NCBI RefSeq assembly: GCF_009467825.1
Contig: NZ_WIOK01000009.1
Coordinates: 62,001 to 126,000, forward strand
Length of the DNA: 64,000 nucleotides
Direction: 5' to 3'
From: Cyclobacterium xiamenense
Lineage (GTDB): Bacteria; Bacteroidota; Bacteroidia; Cytophagales; Cyclobacteriaceae
The notes under the pieces are model-generated. The model made no database searches. It saw only the letters and a program-made list of their open reading frames with translations, and was not told the DNA's origin. Below are positions 35,354 through 44,601 of the stretch, one piece after another (position 1 is the first letter of the stretch; each line of letters starts with the position of its first letter). The position numbers were made by a program, and so were the translations under genes.

Positions 35354-36751
35354 ATGCGAAATACGATGCGTGAACGAACAACCATAGAAACCATTAATCC
35401 AGCAACAGGTGAAGTGCTCGATCACCACGAATACATGAGCAACGCAGAGGTTGAGGCGGCCATTTCAAAATGCCACCAAGCCTTCCTAACGTGGAGGGAT
35501 GTCCCCGTTGAAGAACGTGCTGAACGGATAGTAGCGATCGGTAAAGCCCTGCTCGGTGCCAAGGAAGAGTTGGCGCAATTGATGACCGATGAGATGGGGA
35601 AGACGCTAATACAAAGCCGGCAAGAAGTGGATTTATGCGCTTCCATTTGCCAGTATACGGCTGAGATTGGACCAAATTCGCTGAAAACCCAGGAGCGTGA
35701 CATGGTCAATGGAAGCAAGGGACGCGTTTCATATGCCCCTATCGGGGTGGTATACGGCATTCAGCCCTGGAATTATCCAAGTTACCAGGTGGTCCGGTAC
35801 TCAATAGCAAGCCTGATGGCAGGAAATGCTGTGTTATTGAAGCACGCTTCAAACGTAACCGGGTCGGGTAAATTGCTGGAGCGGCTATACAAAAGCGCGG
35901 ACATCCCGGAAGGCCTATTTACCACGTTAGTGATCAATCACGATCAGTCGGAGGCGGTGATAAAAAATAACTGGGTGCGAGGCGTAACCCTCACAGGTAG
36001 TCCCGGTGCAGGACGAAAGATCGGGCAAACAGCTACCGCTGCGTTGAAAAAAACGGTGTTGGAATTGGGTAGCAACGATGCCTACCTGGTCTTTGACGAT
36101 GCCGATATCGACCTGGCGGTAAAGGCCTGCGTGAAAGGCCGTATTTACAATAACGGCGAAACCTGTATTGCGGCGAAGCGCTTTATTGTAACGGCAAAGG
36201 TGTATGAGGAATTCCGTGAAAAATTCGTGAAAGCCATGAGTGAAGTAAAAACAGGTGATCCGAATGAGGAGAGCACCCAATTGGGCCCCATGGCACGCCA
36301 GGATCTCCGCCAAGAGCTGCATGAACAAGTGGTGAATAGCGTTGAGAAGGGAGCTTGGATAGCCTGTGGAGGGAAAATTCCCGATGGAGTCGGATTCTTC
36401 TATCCCGCCACCGTGTTGGAAAATGTCCAGCCAGGCCAGCCAGCTTACGAGGATGAACTTTTTGGCCCGGTAGCCGCATTGATCAAAGCCAGTGATAACG
36501 AAGATGCCATGCGCATTGCCAACGACAGCCGCTTCGGATTAGGTGGAGGTATTTTCTCCAAAGATGAAGACGCGGCCATCGAAATGGCAGAGAAACACTT
36601 TGATACGGGAATGGTGTTTATCAATACCTTTGGATTGGCGGATCCTGCCATGCCATTCGGTGGGGTTAAAAATTCGGGCTATGGCCGGGAGCACGGTGGA
36701 TTCGGACTAAAGGAATTCGTAAACATCAAAGCCGTTATGAGAGGGCAGTGA
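35354..36751 (+). CDS. NAD(P)-dependent aldehyde dehydrogenase (succinate-semialdehyde dehydrogenase type)
   Basis: The 465-residue enzyme belongs to the short succinate-semialdehyde dehydrogenase (Sad/YneI-like) branch of the ALDH family. The catalytic cysteine is C271 in NNGETCIAAKRF and the general base is E237 in VLELGSND. The segment PWNYPSYQVVRYS near 138 binds the cofactor. The opening TINPATGEVL is typical. It oxidises an aldehyde to its acid in the cytoplasm; the exact substrate cannot be fixed. The start at 35354 is used; an ATG four codons later is equally possible. It forms an operon with the SDR and is convergent with the AlkB-like gene, with seven bases between the stops. Confidence 0.9.
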   Translation: MRNTMRERTTIETINPATGEVLDHHEYMSNAEVEAAISKCHQAFLTWRDVPVEERAERIVAIGKALLGAKEELAQLMTDEMGKTLIQSRQEVDLCASICQYTAEIGPNSLKTQERDMVNGSKGRVSYAPIGVVYGIQPWNYPSYQVVRYSIASLMAGNAVLLKHASNVTGSGKLLERLYKSADIPEGLFTTLVINHDQSEAVIKNNWVRGVTLTGSPGAGRKIGQTATAALKKTVLELGSNDAYLVFDDADIDLAVKACVKGRIYNNGETCIAAKRFIVTAKVYEEFREKFVKAMSEVKTGDPNEESTQLGPMARQDLRQELHEQVVNSVEKGAWIACGGKIPDGVGFFYPATVLENVQPGQPAYEDELFGPVAALIKASDNEDAMRIANDSRFGLGGGIFSKDEDAAIEMAEKHFDTGMVFINTFGLADPAMPFGGVKNSGYGREHGGFGLKEFVNIKAVMRGQ

Positions 36752-36758
36752 ATGGTTG

Positions 36759-37367
36759 CTATTGACTAATGTACCTAAAGGTGAGGTTGATCCTTGGATC
36801 CAGCACCTTTTTGGTAGGTGGCAGGCGATGAAGCCAATGGTCCTGGGTAATACCTTTCATCAGCAAAAGGCTGCCATGTTCAAGGTAAAGCGAGACGGTA
36901 TTCTTACGTTTCTTGTGTTTAAATGCAAATTTGCGCTCGGCTCCCAGGCTCAGGGAGGCAATGGCACCGTGTTTTTTCAGGTCTTTTTCTCCATCACTGT
37001 GCCAGGCCATTCCTTCTTCTCCGGAATGATAAAGGTTTAGCAGGCAGGAATTGTATGTTTCGCCGGTATGCTTCTCGGCAATCGTTTTGATCTCTAACAG
37101 CTCCCTGGTCCAGGGAAGGGCTCTTTTCGTGCTATTGGAATAGGTGTATTCAAATTCCTGATCCCCGTACCAGGCTACTTTTCGTTTGGTGACTATTTTT
37201 TTTCCAAAAATGACCGCCTCATCATTTTTCCAGGCGATGGTATCCCACAAAGACTTAAAGTAATCATCGGCTTTCGTTCCGGGGATCACCTTGCCATGAT
37301 AGTACACCTGCCCGTCTTGCGGTAATACGTTTTTGGAAGGAAATGCTGGATTGTCAAAAAGATTCAT
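36759..37367 (-). CDS. alkB: AlkB-like 2-oxoglutarate/Fe(II) dioxygenase
   Basis: The 202-residue protein resembles ALKBH2/3-type bacterial AlkB enzymes that remove alkyl groups from DNA or RNA bases. Visible are LLNLYHSGEEGMAWHSDGEK with the iron-binding HxD (WHSD), LSLGAERKFAFKHK, the distal iron histidine in HWLHRLPP, and the 2-oxoglutarate-binding arginines in DPRINLTFR. The frame is open upstream to 37589, but the ATG at 37367 (MNLFDNPAFP) matches the family length. It is divergent from the TetR gene, and a perfect palindromic operator sits between them, closer to TetR. Confidence 0.88.
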   Translation of the reverse strand: MNLFDNPAFPSKNVLPQDGQVYYHGKVIPGTKADDYFKSLWDTIAWKNDEAVIFGKKIVTKRKVAWYGDQEFEYTYSNSTKRALPWTRELLEIKTIAEKHTGETYNSCLLNLYHSGEEGMAWHSDGEKDLKKHGAIASLSLGAERKFAFKHKKRKNTVSLYLEHGSLLLMKGITQDHWLHRLPPTKKVLDPRINLTFRYISQ

Positions 37368-37543
37368 GCGGGCAAAGTACGGAAATTTCCGCCTACGCTT
37401 CAATCCCCTACGGTACAAGTAAGAAATGCGTGTCAAGTAAACCGGTATAGATTCCATTTGGAAGCGAGGGGATGCGCTGAAAACAACCCCTCGCGAAATG
37501 GAAATTGGCGGATAGTCATTACTCCTCCAAAATTGTGTAGTTA

Positions 37544-37569
37544 AGTTTTGGAATGGCCATTCCAAAACT
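37544..37569. promoter_or_regulatory. Perfect 26-bp palindrome, probable TetR operator
   Basis: The left half is AGTTTTGGAATGG and the right half CCATTCCAAAACT, an exact inverted repeat without spacer. It is followed immediately by TATATTTA at 37571-37578, a likely -7 element of the TetR gene, so a bound repressor would cover the -33 zone. The length and form are typical of TetR-family operators. Confidence 0.75.
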
Positions 37570-37609
37570 ATATATTTATGGGCTATCACTCATTATTTCA
37601 AATTTCCCA

Positions 37610-38185
37610 ATGGCCAGGAACAAGTCTTTCGATGAAACCGAAATCTTAAACAAAGCGATGGAGCTGTTTTGGAAAAAAGGCTACCATTCTACCTCTGTGC
37701 AGGATCTGGTCGATCACCTGGGAATCAACCGCGCCAGCCTATACGATACCTATAAAGGGAAAAAAGACTTGTTTATGAGGGCGTTTGAAAACTACCGAGA
37801 GACCACCAAAAAAGCCTACTACGAGTTATTGTACGCCCAGCCAAACGTTCTTGAGGGTTTTCGAAAACTTTTTGAATACGTGGTTCGTGAAAACACGGAT
37901 CGTAGGGGTTGCTTCTTAGTGAACATCACGACCGAATTGGTGCCGGAAGATGGAGATTTGAAAGACATGCTTCGGGAAAATCAAATTCAATTCGAAAAGC
38001 TGTTTTTTGACTACCTGAAATCCGGCGAGGCAATGGGCGAAATTTCCAGAGGGAAGGACCTTAAGGCCTTCGCCAACCTGTTATTTACCCTTTACAATGG
38101 GGTGCAGGTCATCTCCAAAATAGAATCCGCCCCCTCCAGGCAATTGGCAGCGGTGGAGGTGGTGTTACAGTTTTTGGAGGAATAA
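37610..38185 (+). CDS. TetR/AcrR family transcriptional regulator
   Basis: The 191-residue regulator has an N-terminal helix-turn-helix domain (about 8-55): ILNKAMELFWKKGYHSTSVQ, then DLVDHLGINRASLYDTYKGK, followed by KDLFMRAFENY. The C-terminal ligand domain includes RRGCFLVNITTELVP, seen in AcrR-like proteins responding to small organic compounds. The open frame begins at 37553 inside the palindromic operator, but the ATG at 37610 (MARNKSFDETE) is the natural start. It probably represses itself and perhaps the divergent alkB-like gene through the operator at 37544-37569. Confidence 0.9.
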   Translation: MARNKSFDETEILNKAMELFWKKGYHSTSVQDLVDHLGINRASLYDTYKGKKDLFMRAFENYRETTKKAYYELLYAQPNVLEGFRKLFEYVVRENTDRRGCFLVNITTELVPEDGDLKDMLRENQIQFEKLFFDYLKSGEAMGEISRGKDLKAFANLLFTLYNGVQVISKIESAPSRQLAAVEVVLQFLEE

Positions 38186-38195
38186 GAGATCATTT

Positions 38196-38693
38196 TTATC
38201 TCAAAAATTCATCTAATTGTTTCTTGAATAGATGCCTTATACCAATTTGGGCACCACCCAATTCGGAAAGGAAATCGCCTTCCATAAAAAATGTAGCGAT
38301 TGTATTTTTCTCTTGATAACCAAAACGCTTCCATAATTGGTTTTCTTCAATAAACAAGCCATCCGGATCATGTATAAAGGGATAGGGAAACTCATATTCC
38401 CTCAGTCTCTGAATAATTTCATCCTTATCTTCGCTGGTAATTACAATAATCACTGGCATTTCCTTATCATATTCCTCTAAAATATCCATAAAGGGAATGG
38501 AAAAAACATATAGGCCTTTGGAAACCACCACCAATTTTTTTTCAGCACTGAACCAGTCAGGGTCAAAAGCAAGGCTGTCTGTTACCGGATAGGTTTTCAA
38601 GTTCTCCGGAAAAACTATTTTAGGATCAACAGGGCCACAGCCAACGAAAACGACAAGGATTAAAGACAGCAATAGGAGGGTATACGTACGCAT
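38196..38693 (-). CDS. Redoxin-like lipoprotein without active-site cysteines
   Basis: The 165-residue protein has a lipoprotein signal (MRTYTLLLLSLILVVFVGC, Cys19). The mature part has a thioredoxin/AhpC-like order: a strand with LVVVSKGLYVFSIPFMDILE, then MPVIIVITSEDKDEIIQRLR, FPYPFIHDPDGLF and TIATFFMEGDFLSELGGAQI. The usual CxxC after the first strand is missing, so it cannot act as a normal disulfide oxidoreductase. The start at 38693 is preferred over the upstream one because the lipobox then falls at the right distance. It lies 62 bases downstream of the propeller lipoprotein gene in the same direction, so the two probably form an operon. Confidence 0.65.
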   Translation of the reverse strand: MRTYTLLLLSLILVVFVGCGPVDPKIVFPENLKTYPVTDSLAFDPDWFSAEKKLVVVSKGLYVFSIPFMDILEEYDKEMPVIIVITSEDKDEIIQRLREYEFPYPFIHDPDGLFIEENQLWKRFGYQEKNTIATFFMEGDFLSELGGAQIGIRHLFKKQLDEFLR

Positions 38694-38755
38694 ACGTTTG
38701 ATAGGGATTCCAGAGTGAAAATAGCCACATGTTACGAACAACTAATCCGGGAGGC

Positions 38756-39853
38756 TCAAAATTTAACGAATAACAAAACCGGGTTATCTCCTTCCTGAAC
38801 CATCGGGCTGTTGTCCGGCAATTGATCTGCTTCAAGCTTTAGGTAATCCGGAGCTTGTGCGATGAATACGAGAAGCTCATCGAATACCCCAACGGGATGG
38901 TAGAAGGCAGTCAAATCCGTGGTAGAAGTAATCCTTTTACCGGCCTCCATGTTGCCCTTGTCCAAAATGACTTGATGGTTTTTTCGCTCCCCGTTCACTT
39001 GTACATCAATTCCAAAAAAAGCCTTCTGCTTGCTTTCCCAATACTGGGAAATGGTGGCAAAACCTTGTTGGTTGAGCATTTCGAAACCGGCCATCCAATC
39101 CATATCAAAAAACCGTTCGGGAATACGGTATTTTCCGAAATCGAATTGATATTGGGGCACCAATTGGTCTTCCGTAACCTGATAGGTTTGGGTATTATAG
39201 ATTTCATGGAAAAAAACAGCCTCATCAATGGTGGAGAAATTCTTTTCCTGTGCGGGCAGAATTTCATGTTTATTGGCTAGAAATTCCATTACCGTTTCCC
39301 CTTCCTCATTAATGATTGCCAGTCGGTTTTCAACCAGGGGAAGATTATAACTTCCGGAAGCCACATAGTGTCCACCGGGCAATTTCGCAATGGAAGTAGC
39401 AAAGTATTCAAGACCAACTTGTCCAATAATTTCTCCATTATTATCAAACTGGATAACTTCTGCCTGATCTCCCAGGGTACTGAGGATTTCCATCCCTTCT
39501 GCGGTGGGGATAAAATCAGTGATCCTGGCAACCATGCCCGGCCCCTGCCCTGTTTCCACGGTCCTGCCCTGATAGTTACCGTTGCGGTCAAAGCTATGGA
39601 TGACATCCCTGGCATTTTCATCAAAAATAAAAAGGGCATTTTCAGTAAATTTTAAAGTCAAATGGTCGCCCAGAAGGTTATTTTGATTGGTTTCCAAAGG
39701 AATCACTTTAACAATAGCGTAGGGTGTATTCAGCAATTCGATGCCTTCTAATTCCATTAAGGGCAACCCATCTTTGGTTTTGATTTCTTTTTGGCAGGAA
39801 GCCAGAAGCAGCAGTACTACTAAATATGAAAGGTGAATCGGACGGTATTTCAT
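38756..39853 (-). CDS. 6-bladed beta-propeller lipoprotein
   Basis: The 365-residue protein has a lipoprotein signal (SYLVVLLLLASC, Cys20). The mature part has repeated propeller strands of the NHL-like 6-bladed family found in Bacteroidota: IFDENARDVIHSFDRNGNYQ, TVETGQGPGMVARI and VIQFDNNGEIIGQVG. Such proteins are anchored outside the inner membrane and their functions are mostly unknown. It precedes the redoxin-like lipoprotein gene. It is divergent from the SNF2 gene with a 109-bp gap. Confidence 0.82.
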   Translation of the reverse strand: MKYRPIHLSYLVVLLLLASCQKEIKTKDGLPLMELEGIELLNTPYAIVKVIPLETNQNNLLGDHLTLKFTENALFIFDENARDVIHSFDRNGNYQGRTVETGQGPGMVARITDFIPTAEGMEILSTLGDQAEVIQFDNNGEIIGQVGLEYFATSIAKLPGGHYVASGSYNLPLVENRLAIINEEGETVMEFLANKHEILPAQEKNFSTIDEAVFFHEIYNTQTYQVTEDQLVPQYQFDFGKYRIPERFFDMDWMAGFEMLNQQGFATISQYWESKQKAFFGIDVQVNGERKNHQVILDKGNMEAGKRITSTTDLTAFYHPVGVFDELLVFIAQAPDYLKLEADQLPDNSPMVQEGDNPVLLFVKF

Positions 39854-39939
39854 AAATAAATTTTCTTCAAACTAAGAAATTATGTTTTATTATCCAAGGT
39901 TTTTCCCATGAGATATTTTTTACACCTGCAAAAGAAATT

Positions 39940-39947
39940 TAATTTTG
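39940..39947 (+). promoter_or_regulatory. -7 promoter element of the SNF2 helicase gene
   Basis: TAATTTTG matches TAnnTTTG exactly and lies 16 bases before the start at 39963, so the leader would be very short. The upstream TTTTTT around 39917-39922 is a weak -33 candidate. Confidence 0.42.
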
Positions 39948-39962
39948 ACTTTCTTTTAGCGT

Positions 39963-42900
39963 ATGAGTCTACCATTTCTACACAAAAGTCAGCTTGACAA
40001 ACTAAAGTCGTTCGTTAATCCGGTTTTACTCAACAGAGGGTACACCCTTTTTTCGGATAAAAAAGTGGAATTCGTCTATTATAGCCCTGCGGACGAAACG
40101 TATTTTTTTGAAGTGGAGGGAAATTTGGAACCCTATTATTCGGTACGTATCTGTCTTGAGTATACGATGCTCAACGAATTTTTTTCCAGCAAGAGTGATA
40201 ACCCATTTTCTGGTAATGTTGACCAAAATCCTGTGGATTGTATTTGTCCCTATTTTTCAGAAAATCGTCAGTGTAAACATGTTGCAGCGGCAATTTATTT
40301 TCTAGCCTTGACCAAAGGAGTTGAATACAGGAAAGATAGACCTGACGGATTAGAAATCCCGGAACCGAATCCGTTTGTGAAAACGAAGCGGGAGAAAGAG
40401 GACTTATCTTTTCCCATAAAAATTGCTTGTTCGGAAAACGAAATACCCCAATTGGGAAAAAAAATCGATAGCGAACCGGGCAAATTTATTTATGAAAACC
40501 TGTACAGAGCCGATCTGTCAGATAGTGAAATTTCCTACGTCGTTGATATCAATGGGCAGCGTCATTTGTTACGTGTTGGCTATGATGGGCAACAGGTCAT
40601 TATTGATGGCGATTATCAGCGAAAATTTCTGGTTCGTACGGGGTTGGAATGGCTCAAAAAACGGTTCAGTCAGCCAAATCTGGGGGACCTGCAGTACCTG
40701 ACCCAGGGGCAACGAAGGAGAGCGGCTGAGGAGCAATTGGCCAAATGGGGATTACAGAATCAACTAGCCGACCCAATCAGCGCATTTGCGTTCTCGTTTT
40801 GGGAGGGGGAATTGCGCATGTTTCCGGCAGGACCGATTCGGGGACTTTACAGCATCGATGGCCTTTCCGACTGGTTTAAAAAAGAAGGAATTTGGCCTCC
40901 AAAAACAGCAGATCAATTCTTGCCGGAGATCAACGATTCCGAATTGGGCCAATACAATCCGGGAATGGCCGTTGTTTTAACCCAGGATGGTACTATTCAC
41001 AGTGTATTTGCCTTCATGGCCAAAGGAAGTAAAAACAGGCCCGCGGAATTATCGGTAAAATTCACCAAAATAACGGATCCTTTTGATCCCAGACTAGCGA
41101 ATACCGAAGGAATGGACCGCGTGCTGATCGCGACAGACAAAATAAATCAAGCGATCGCGCAGAAGAAAACCGATAAATTGGGTACGCTTTTCAAGGAATT
41201 TCTGGACGTGATTGAGGGCTATTCCCTATTCAACTACCGGGCTCCGGTCTACGAGTATCAAAAAGGCAAGCTCAAAAAGAAGTACTTTGGAGCACCGTTG
41301 CAGGTAAGCGCTGCAAGGCTAAAGATAAGGATTCGCAGAACCGGGACGATCTATGAGCTCGCACCCATTATTCAGACGGAAGCGAACAGCATTGAATTAG
41401 AAGCGGAAAAACACAAAGTAATCATCACTCCGGCTTTTGTCCTGTGGGAGGAACGCCAATTATTGGTAGTACAGAACCAGAAGGCTCTGGAAACCATCGG
41501 TTTTTTGGCCGATTACCCGGTCTTCCATTTTTTGGAACAGGATGTGGAAGAATTCATCCACAGAATACTCGTACCCTTGTCGAAAAATAGTGAAATTATG
41601 GACGAATCTGGTCTTTTTAACGAAGCCGACGGTAGCCCTTTGCTACAAAAGCAATTGTATGTGTCAGAACTCAGCGGACTGGTGATTTTTCGCCCGGCTA
41701 TCAAATATGGTCCGCAGGCATTTTCGAATCCCCTGGAGGGGAATGCCATCATGGATCCCGAGAGCAAAACCCTTTACCTGAGAGACGAAGATGTGGAAGA
41801 TGATTTCGTGGTATTTCTCAGATCCTTGCATCCCAATTTTGGAAGAGGGGGTAACCAGGGGTTTTTTCACCTGACGCACGATAGCTTTATGGAAAACCTT
41901 TGGTTTATGAAAGCTTTTGAAACGTTGAAGGCCAATCAGGTGACGGTATTTGGCTTGGAAACTATAAAAATCAAAAAATATTCGCTTTTCGCCCCGAACG
42001 TAAACCTCGAATTCCGATCCAGACAGGATTGGTTTGAGCTAAAGGCGGTGGTCGCTTTCGGAAATAATAAGGTCAAATTAAAGGATATCAAAAGAGCCTT
42101 GGACCGGGATAGGAATTATGTAGAATTGACAGACGGGACCATTGGGATTTTGCCCGAAAAGTGGGTTCGGAAATTTAGCCGTCTATTTCGCAGCGGCGAA
42201 ACCGATAAAGACCAACTCAACATCTCTAAAACACAGTTTAATTTGATGGATGAGGTGGAAGAACTCATTAATTTTCCGGAGATACTGAAAGAGATTGAAG
42301 AAAAGAAGGAAAAGTTAAAGCAGTTTTCCAGCATCAAATCAACCCGCATTCCCAAGCAACTAAAGGCTGAGCTCAGGCCGTATCAGAAAGCCGGTCTCAA
42401 TTGGCTTAATTTCCTGCGAGAATACCAATGGGGAGGTATTCTCGCGGATGACATGGGCTTGGGGAAAACGCTCCAACTCATTACCCTGATCTGTAAGTTA
42501 ACTTCCAAAAAAGGGACGAAGGTGCTCGTGGTAGCCCCCACCACGCTGCTGTTTAATTGGAAGGATGAATTGGAAAAGTTTGCGCCTCATCTGGATTACT
42601 TCATCCACCATGGCAACCGCTACGATCAGGTCGAAGCGCTCCGGAAGCATCAGGTTTTGTTGACCAGTTATGGCCTGGTAATCAATGATTTGGAATTATT
42701 GCAACAGCTGGAATTTGATCTCATCATCGCAGATGAATCCCAGGCCATCAAGAATACCCAGTCCGCGCGCTACAAAGCCATCACCAAGCTCAGGGCTAAC
42801 TTTCGAATAGCCCTTACCGGAACCCCCATCGAAAACGGGCTGTCGGAGCTATATGCCCAAATGAATTTTGTGAATCCCGGATTTTTTCATTCGTTTACGT

Positions 42901-43748
42901 CTTTTAAGGAAAACTACCTGGATCCCTTAAAAAAGGGCGATGGAGCGATTCTGGATGAATTGCGCAAAAAAATCGAACCCTTCGTCCTGAGAAGGACGAA
43001 ACGAGAAGTGCTCAAAGAGTTGCCGGATAAGACCGAAGAATACCTGTATTGTGAGATGGTCCCAATCCAGCGCAAAATATACGACGCCTACCGAAACGAA
43101 TACCGGGATTACCTATTGAAAAAGTTTGAGGAAGAAGGAGCCGCACAGTCAAAAATGTACGTCTTGGAAGGATTGACGCGTTTGCGCCAAGTATGCGATG
43201 CCACGAATCTGGTTTCCCATACCGAAGAAATGGAAGCCTCAGCGAAAATTGATTTACTTTTAGAGCACGTCAAAGAAAAAACAGGGGATCATAAGTTATT
43301 GGTATTTAGTCAATTTGTAAAGATGCTGGACATCGTTCAGGAAAGGCTAAACGAAAACCACATATCCTACACCTATTTGGATGGCAAAACCAGTTTGAAG
43401 GAGCGGGAGCTACGGGTAAATCAATTCCAGCAGGACCCCACAAAGCGGGTATTTTTGATCAGCCTAAAAGCGGGGGGAACAGGCCTTAACCTCACGGCTG
43501 CTGATTATGTGTATATTTTGGATCCCTGGTGGAATCCAGCCGTAGAAAACCAGGCCATCGACCGCTGCTATCGGATGGGACAGAAAAAAAACGTGATTGC
43601 TTACCGCATGATATGCAAAGACACCGTCGAGGAAAAGATCGTGAGACTCCAGGAATCAAAAAGCAAGTTGGCCGGGGAGGTTATCGCAGAGGGGGACAGT
43701 TTTTTGGGAGAACTGGACGGGGACACCATGCTGGCGCTATTTGATTAA
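39963..43748 (+). CDS. SNF2-family helicase with SWIM zinc finger
   Basis: The 1261-residue protein is a bacterial SWI2/SNF2 ATPase. An N-terminal SWIM zinc finger uses C93, C95, C104 and H106 (CICPYFSENRQCKH). A long middle region of about 650 residues follows the bacterial SNF2 layout. The ATPase part shows motif I DDMGLGKTLQ, motif II DESQ (in place of DEAH), motif III ALTGTPIEN and the C-terminal half with KAGGTGLNLTAADYV and QAIDRCYRMGQ. It probably moves along DNA and remodels protein-DNA complexes, perhaps to recycle RNA polymerase as for related bacterial proteins. It has no obvious partner gene; the next gene is convergent. Confidence 0.92.
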   Translation: MSLPFLHKSQLDKLKSFVNPVLLNRGYTLFSDKKVEFVYYSPADETYFFEVEGNLEPYYSVRICLEYTMLNEFFSSKSDNPFSGNVDQNPVDCICPYFSENRQCKHVAAAIYFLALTKGVEYRKDRPDGLEIPEPNPFVKTKREKEDLSFPIKIACSENEIPQLGKKIDSEPGKFIYENLYRADLSDSEISYVVDINGQRHLLRVGYDGQQVIIDGDYQRKFLVRTGLEWLKKRFSQPNLGDLQYLTQGQRRRAAEEQLAKWGLQNQLADPISAFAFSFWEGELRMFPAGPIRGLYSIDGLSDWFKKEGIWPPKTADQFLPEINDSELGQYNPGMAVVLTQDGTIHSVFAFMAKGSKNRPAELSVKFTKITDPFDPRLANTEGMDRVLIATDKINQAIAQKKTDKLGTLFKEFLDVIEGYSLFNYRAPVYEYQKGKLKKKYFGAPLQVSAARLKIRIRRTGTIYELAPIIQTEANSIELEAEKHKVIITPAFVLWEERQLLVVQNQKALETIGFLADYPVFHFLEQDVEEFIHRILVPLSKNSEIMDESGLFNEADGSPLLQKQLYVSELSGLVIFRPAIKYGPQAFSNPLEGNAIMDPESKTLYLRDEDVEDDFVVFLRSLHPNFGRGGNQGFFHLTHDSFMENLWFMKAFETLKANQVTVFGLETIKIKKYSLFAPNVNLEFRSRQDWFELKAVVAFGNNKVKLKDIKRALDRDRNYVELTDGTIGILPEKWVRKFSRLFRSGETDKDQLNISKTQFNLMDEVEELINFPEILKEIEEKKEKLKQFSSIKSTRIPKQLKAELRPYQKAGLNWLNFLREYQWGGILADDMGLGKTLQLITLICKLTSKKGTKVLVVAPTTLLFNWKDELEKFAPHLDYFIHHGNRYDQVEALRKHQVLLTSYGLVINDLELLQQLEFDLIIADESQAIKNTQSARYKAITKLRANFRIALTGTPIENGLSELYAQMNFVNPGFFHSFTSFKENYLDPLKKGDGAILDELRKKIEPFVLRRTKREVLKELPDKTEEYLYCEMVPIQRKIYDAYRNEYRDYLLKKFEEEGAAQSKMYVLEGLTRLRQVCDATNLVSHTEEMEASAKIDLLLEHVKEKTGDHKLLVFSQFVKMLDIVQERLNENHISYTYLDGKTSLKERELRVNQFQQDPTKRVFLISLKAGGTGLNLTAADYVYILDPWWNPAVENQAIDRCYRMGQKKNVIAYRMICKDTVEEKIVRLQESKSKLAGEVIAEGDSFLGELDGDTMLALFD

Positions 43749-43791
43749 GCATGCAGTCATTCTGCGGCTGGCAGCGGGTGAATTTTTCTTT

Positions 43792-44586
43792 CTAACCGTT
43801 GTCGGGGAACAGGCAATCCCAATGAAAAAACCGTAGCTGAAGGTTCCGTTGCGGGAAGGCCAGACTCAGGCGATAGGTCGGATCCATGGAAAAGCTTCTC
43901 ACCTGCCACTCCCGGTTTGGGCTTAGTGAGGGCAGCAGCATCTCCTGACTTCCGCTAAGTAAGGTGTATTCGTTCAAGTGATCCGTAATCCCCAGCCCAA
44001 TGCCTTTCAGCAAGGCCTCTTTGCGGGTCCAGATGGTATAAAAGGATTCGATCGGCCTGGGGGATTGCCTGATGTACGCAATCTCGCTTTCGGAAAAAAA
44101 GGTGGGAAGCAGTTCCTCAAACGTAAACCGCGGATCGATCCGCTCGATGTCAATTCCTACCTCGTTCCCGGAAAGGGCAATGACAACCCAGTCGCCCCCA
44201 TGGCTACTGTTGAAGTGAAATTCATCCCTACGGAGCAGAAAGGGTTTGTTGTACCTGTTTTTGCCAAATCGTAGAGAACCATTGTCTTCATTCAGATAGA
44301 CCTGTAATAGTTTCCTGAGAAATCCCCTACCCAGGATGTACCGGTTTCGATCCGCTTTTTGCGCAAATCGGTGCGCCTGTGCGCGTTCTTCATCGGACAA
44401 GAATCCGTTAATCGTTTCAAAGGATTGCTTGGATAAGGAAAGCGGAATACGCCATATATCCAGGAAAATACCGTTTTTGGAATGCTTTTTCTCCTTCCAG
44501 TCCGGAGGAGGTATTTCTTCACAAAAAACCTTGATTTGCACCACGTAAACGGATCGTTGTAGTAGGATTTCTGGAAATATAGCCAA
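43792..44586 (-). CDS. 4'-phosphopantetheinyl transferase (Sfp type)
   Basis: The 264-residue enzyme transfers 4'-phosphopantetheine from CoA to carrier proteins. Motifs are KPFLLRRDEFHFNSSH (residues 114-129), GIDIER with D146 and E148 binding magnesium, and WTRKEALLKGIG (186-197) with E190 and K194. It is of the larger Sfp/Gsp type, used for peptide or polyketide carrier proteins, not AcpS. No carrier-protein or synthase gene lies in this window, so its target is elsewhere. The stated ATG start is the longest; the first 15-20 residues are not conserved and the real start could be slightly downstream. Confidence 0.88.
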   Translation of the reverse strand: MAIFPEILLQRSVYVVQIKVFCEEIPPPDWKEKKHSKNGIFLDIWRIPLSLSKQSFETINGFLSDEERAQAHRFAQKADRNRYILGRGFLRKLLQVYLNEDNGSLRFGKNRYNKPFLLRRDEFHFNSSHGGDWVVIALSGNEVGIDIERIDPRFTFEELLPTFFSESEIAYIRQSPRPIESFYTIWTRKEALLKGIGLGITDHLNEYTLLSGSQEMLLPSLSPNREWQVRSFSMDPTYRLSLAFPQRNLQLRFFHWDCLFPDNG

Positions 44587-44601
44587 TTTTTTTTTATGTA
44601 G

